Shown here: one piece after another, positions 5,461 through 5,944 of the stretch
How positions within the stretch are numbered: position 1 is the stretch's first letter
Layout of the letters: each line of letters opens with the position of its first letter
DNA from: an uncultured Fretibacterium sp.
GTDB lineage: Bacteria; Synergistota; Synergistia; Synergistales; Aminobacteriaceae
NCBI GenBank assembly: GCA_937892105.1
Contig: CALAUZ010000180.1
Location: 1 to 5,944, forward strand
Direction of reading: 5' to 3'
DNA length: 5,944 nt
The notes under the pieces: model-generated
The model's input: only the letters and a program-made list of their open reading frames with translations
The model's database searches: none
What the model was told of the DNA's origin: nothing
Position numbers and translations under genes: made by a program

Positions 5461-5484
5461 CGCCCTGATACTCAAGGGCATATC
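5461..5484 (-). repeat. interleaved-dyad element, copy B
   Basis: Read on the minus strand the element is GATAT, GCCCT, TGA, GTATC, AGGGC, G. GATAT can pair with GTATC (one G-U) and GCCCT with AGGGC, in an A-B-A'-B' order. It repeats the 5501-5525 element at a distance of 40 bases. With no bases between the A and B arms the two stems cannot easily coexist, so it is either a two-state RNA hairpin or a DNA binding site. Confidence 0.65.
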
Positions 5485-5500
5485 ATATTTATTTTTTTCC

Positions 5501-5525
5501 CGCCCTGATACTTCTAGGGCATATC
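5501..5525 (-). repeat. interleaved-dyad element, copy A
   Basis: Same element as 5461-5484, with all four pairing arms identical; only the short segment between them differs in sequence and length (AGAA here, TGA in copy B). It begins ten bases after the stop codon of the cystatin-like gene. An A-rich spacer (minus strand GGAAAAAAATAAATAT, 5485-5500) separates the copies. Confidence 0.65.
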
Positions 5526-5535
5526 CTCTCTGCTT

Positions 5536-5820
5536 CTACAATGCTGCTCGGCTTACTGACACAAGTCGCGTTGTACCATCCGCACCAGCATTCACTATCA
5601 TCTTAACAAAGCTCTTTTCTCCATTCGGTACTACAGGCGTTTTTAGTGCTAGTATCTTGTAATTTATTCCGTTCACCTGCTGGCTTCCGAGATATGCTAC
5701 CGGCTCATAGTCTGCACCTGTTATATCACTTGTCGCTCCTGTAAACGCGCTCTGTACCTTCTGCGGGAGATTACAACCCTTCACGTCATCTAAGCTCCAT
5801 CCGCCTAATACTGCTGTCAT
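5536..5820 (-). CDS. cystatin/stefin-like small protein
   Basis: A 94-residue protein. Three features recall the cystatin superfamily of cysteine-protease inhibitors: an N-terminal GGWS (residues 6-9) where cystatins have their conserved glycine, a helix-like segment (LPQKVQSAF, 18-26), and EPVAYLGSQQVNGINYKIL (39-57), matching the Q-x-V-x-G hairpin (QQVNG, 47-51) and the following N-Y strand. The remainder (KSFVKMIVNAGADGTTRLVSVSR) reads as two further beta strands. There is no signal peptide, so it is cytoplasmic or released at lysis, like stefins. I chose the ATG at 5818-5820 because AGGAGG (5828-5833) lies seven bases upstream; an in-frame ATG at 5850 sits at the end of a terminator U tract and has no ribosome binding site. 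It may inhibit a host or competitor cysteine protease, or simply use the fold for binding. No cysteine-protease target is visible nearby. Confidence 0.8.
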   Translation of the reverse strand: MTAVLGGWSLDDVKGCNLPQKVQSAFTGATSDITGADYEPVAYLGSQQVNGINYKILALKTPVVPNGEKSFVKMIVNAGADGTTRLVSVSRAAL

Positions 5821-5827
5821 CTTTTGG

Positions 5828-5833
5828 CCTCCT
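5828..5833 (-). promoter_or_regulatory. ribosome binding site deciding the cystatin-like gene start
   Basis: The minus strand reads AGGAGG seven bases before the ATG at 5818-5820. This perfect site selects that codon over the upstream in-frame ATG at 5848-5850. Confidence 0.85.
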
Positions 5834-5850
5834 GTCTTATTTTCAGGCAT

Positions 5851-5878
5851 AAAAAAAACGGCCTCGTTTCCGAAACCG
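5851..5878 (-). terminator. intrinsic terminator of the upstream unit
   Basis: CGGTTTCG (5871-5878) pairs over eight positions (two G-U) with CGAGGCCG (5859-5866) around a GAAA tetraloop (5867-5870) and is followed directly by eight T (5851-5858). This ends a minus-strand transcript entering from beyond the window edge. It lies only about 30 bases before the cystatin-like start. The remaining bases 5879-5944 show no gene I can support; two of the three minus-strand frames meet a stop there, so the end of an upstream gene is possible. Confidence 0.9.
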
Positions 5879-5944
5879 CTCCTTGCCTTTATGCTCGTAC
5901 AATTCTTCGATGTTATGAGTTTAACACAGATTCCGTACCTTTTG

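Larger units (their letters stand above)
5212..5535 (-). other. structured non-coding region between the cystatin-like and ParB-like genes
   Basis: About 320 bases hold no credible gene. In transcription order they contain two interleaved-dyad repeats, a long stem-loop, the anticodon-deficient tRNA-like element, the nested terminator, and tandem purine-rich sites before the ParB-like start. The succession of stable minus-strand structures ending in a terminator suggests a non-coding RNA or long structured 3' region of about 270 bases. The open frame at 5109-5303 overlaps the terminator and the ParB-like gene and is not a gene. Confidence 0.55.

Noticed and set aside
5448..5523. Tiny leader-peptide frames beginning ATGCCC within the two dyad repeats
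   Set aside because: One has only two codons and the other eleven with no ribosome binding site; the frames differ between copies, so the shared ATG is better explained by the conserved pairing arms.
5821..5850. N-terminal ten-residue extension of the cystatin-like protein from an ATG at 5850
   Set aside because: That ATG directly follows a terminator U tract and lacks a ribosome binding site, whereas the ATG at 5820 has a perfect AGGAGG.

Overview
The window looks like a stretch of a tailed double-stranded DNA phage or prophage, immediately upstream of and including the DNA-packaging genes. Every credible gene lies on the minus strand, so transcription runs from high to low coordinates. Genes are tightly packed with stop/start overlaps, have purine-rich AGGAG-type ribosome binding sites, and are punctuated by hairpin-plus-U-tract terminators. 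The host cannot be named from sequence alone; strong Shine-Dalgarno sites and intrinsic terminators fit a Gram-positive-like or Synergistota-type gut bacterium. No integrase, IS element or CRISPR array is present.

Layout in transcription order. An intrinsic terminator (5851-5878) closes an unseen upstream unit. A 94-residue cystatin/stefin-like protein follows (5536-5820). Next is a structured non-coding stretch of about 320 bases (5212-5535): two copies of an interleaved-dyad element, a long stem-loop, a tRNA-like element with canonical acceptor, D and T arms but a truncated anticodon arm, and a nested double terminator.

The DNA-modification block comes next: a ParB-like DNA-binding protein (4643-5209) and a Dam-type adenine methyltransferase region (4073-4642) in the same reading frame, separated only by one amber codon; a PD-(D/E)XK nuclease-like protein (3673-4110); a second DNA methyltransferase with an alpha-helical N-terminal domain (2387-3544); and an uncharacterised, possibly nuclease-related protein (1900-2394). 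The packaging block is a small-terminase-like DUF5681 protein (1503-1814), the large terminase (73-1506) and the start of the next gene, probably the portal (1-100).

The likely working logic is modification of phage DNA by one or two methyltransferases, followed by recognition, cutting and packaging by the terminase. The most unusual items are the structured RNA region with its anticodon-deficient tRNA-like element, the amber-split ParB-Dam frame, the phage-borne cystatin-like protein, and two terminators placed so close to the next start codon that no ordinary promoter fits between, which suggests readthrough or attenuation control.
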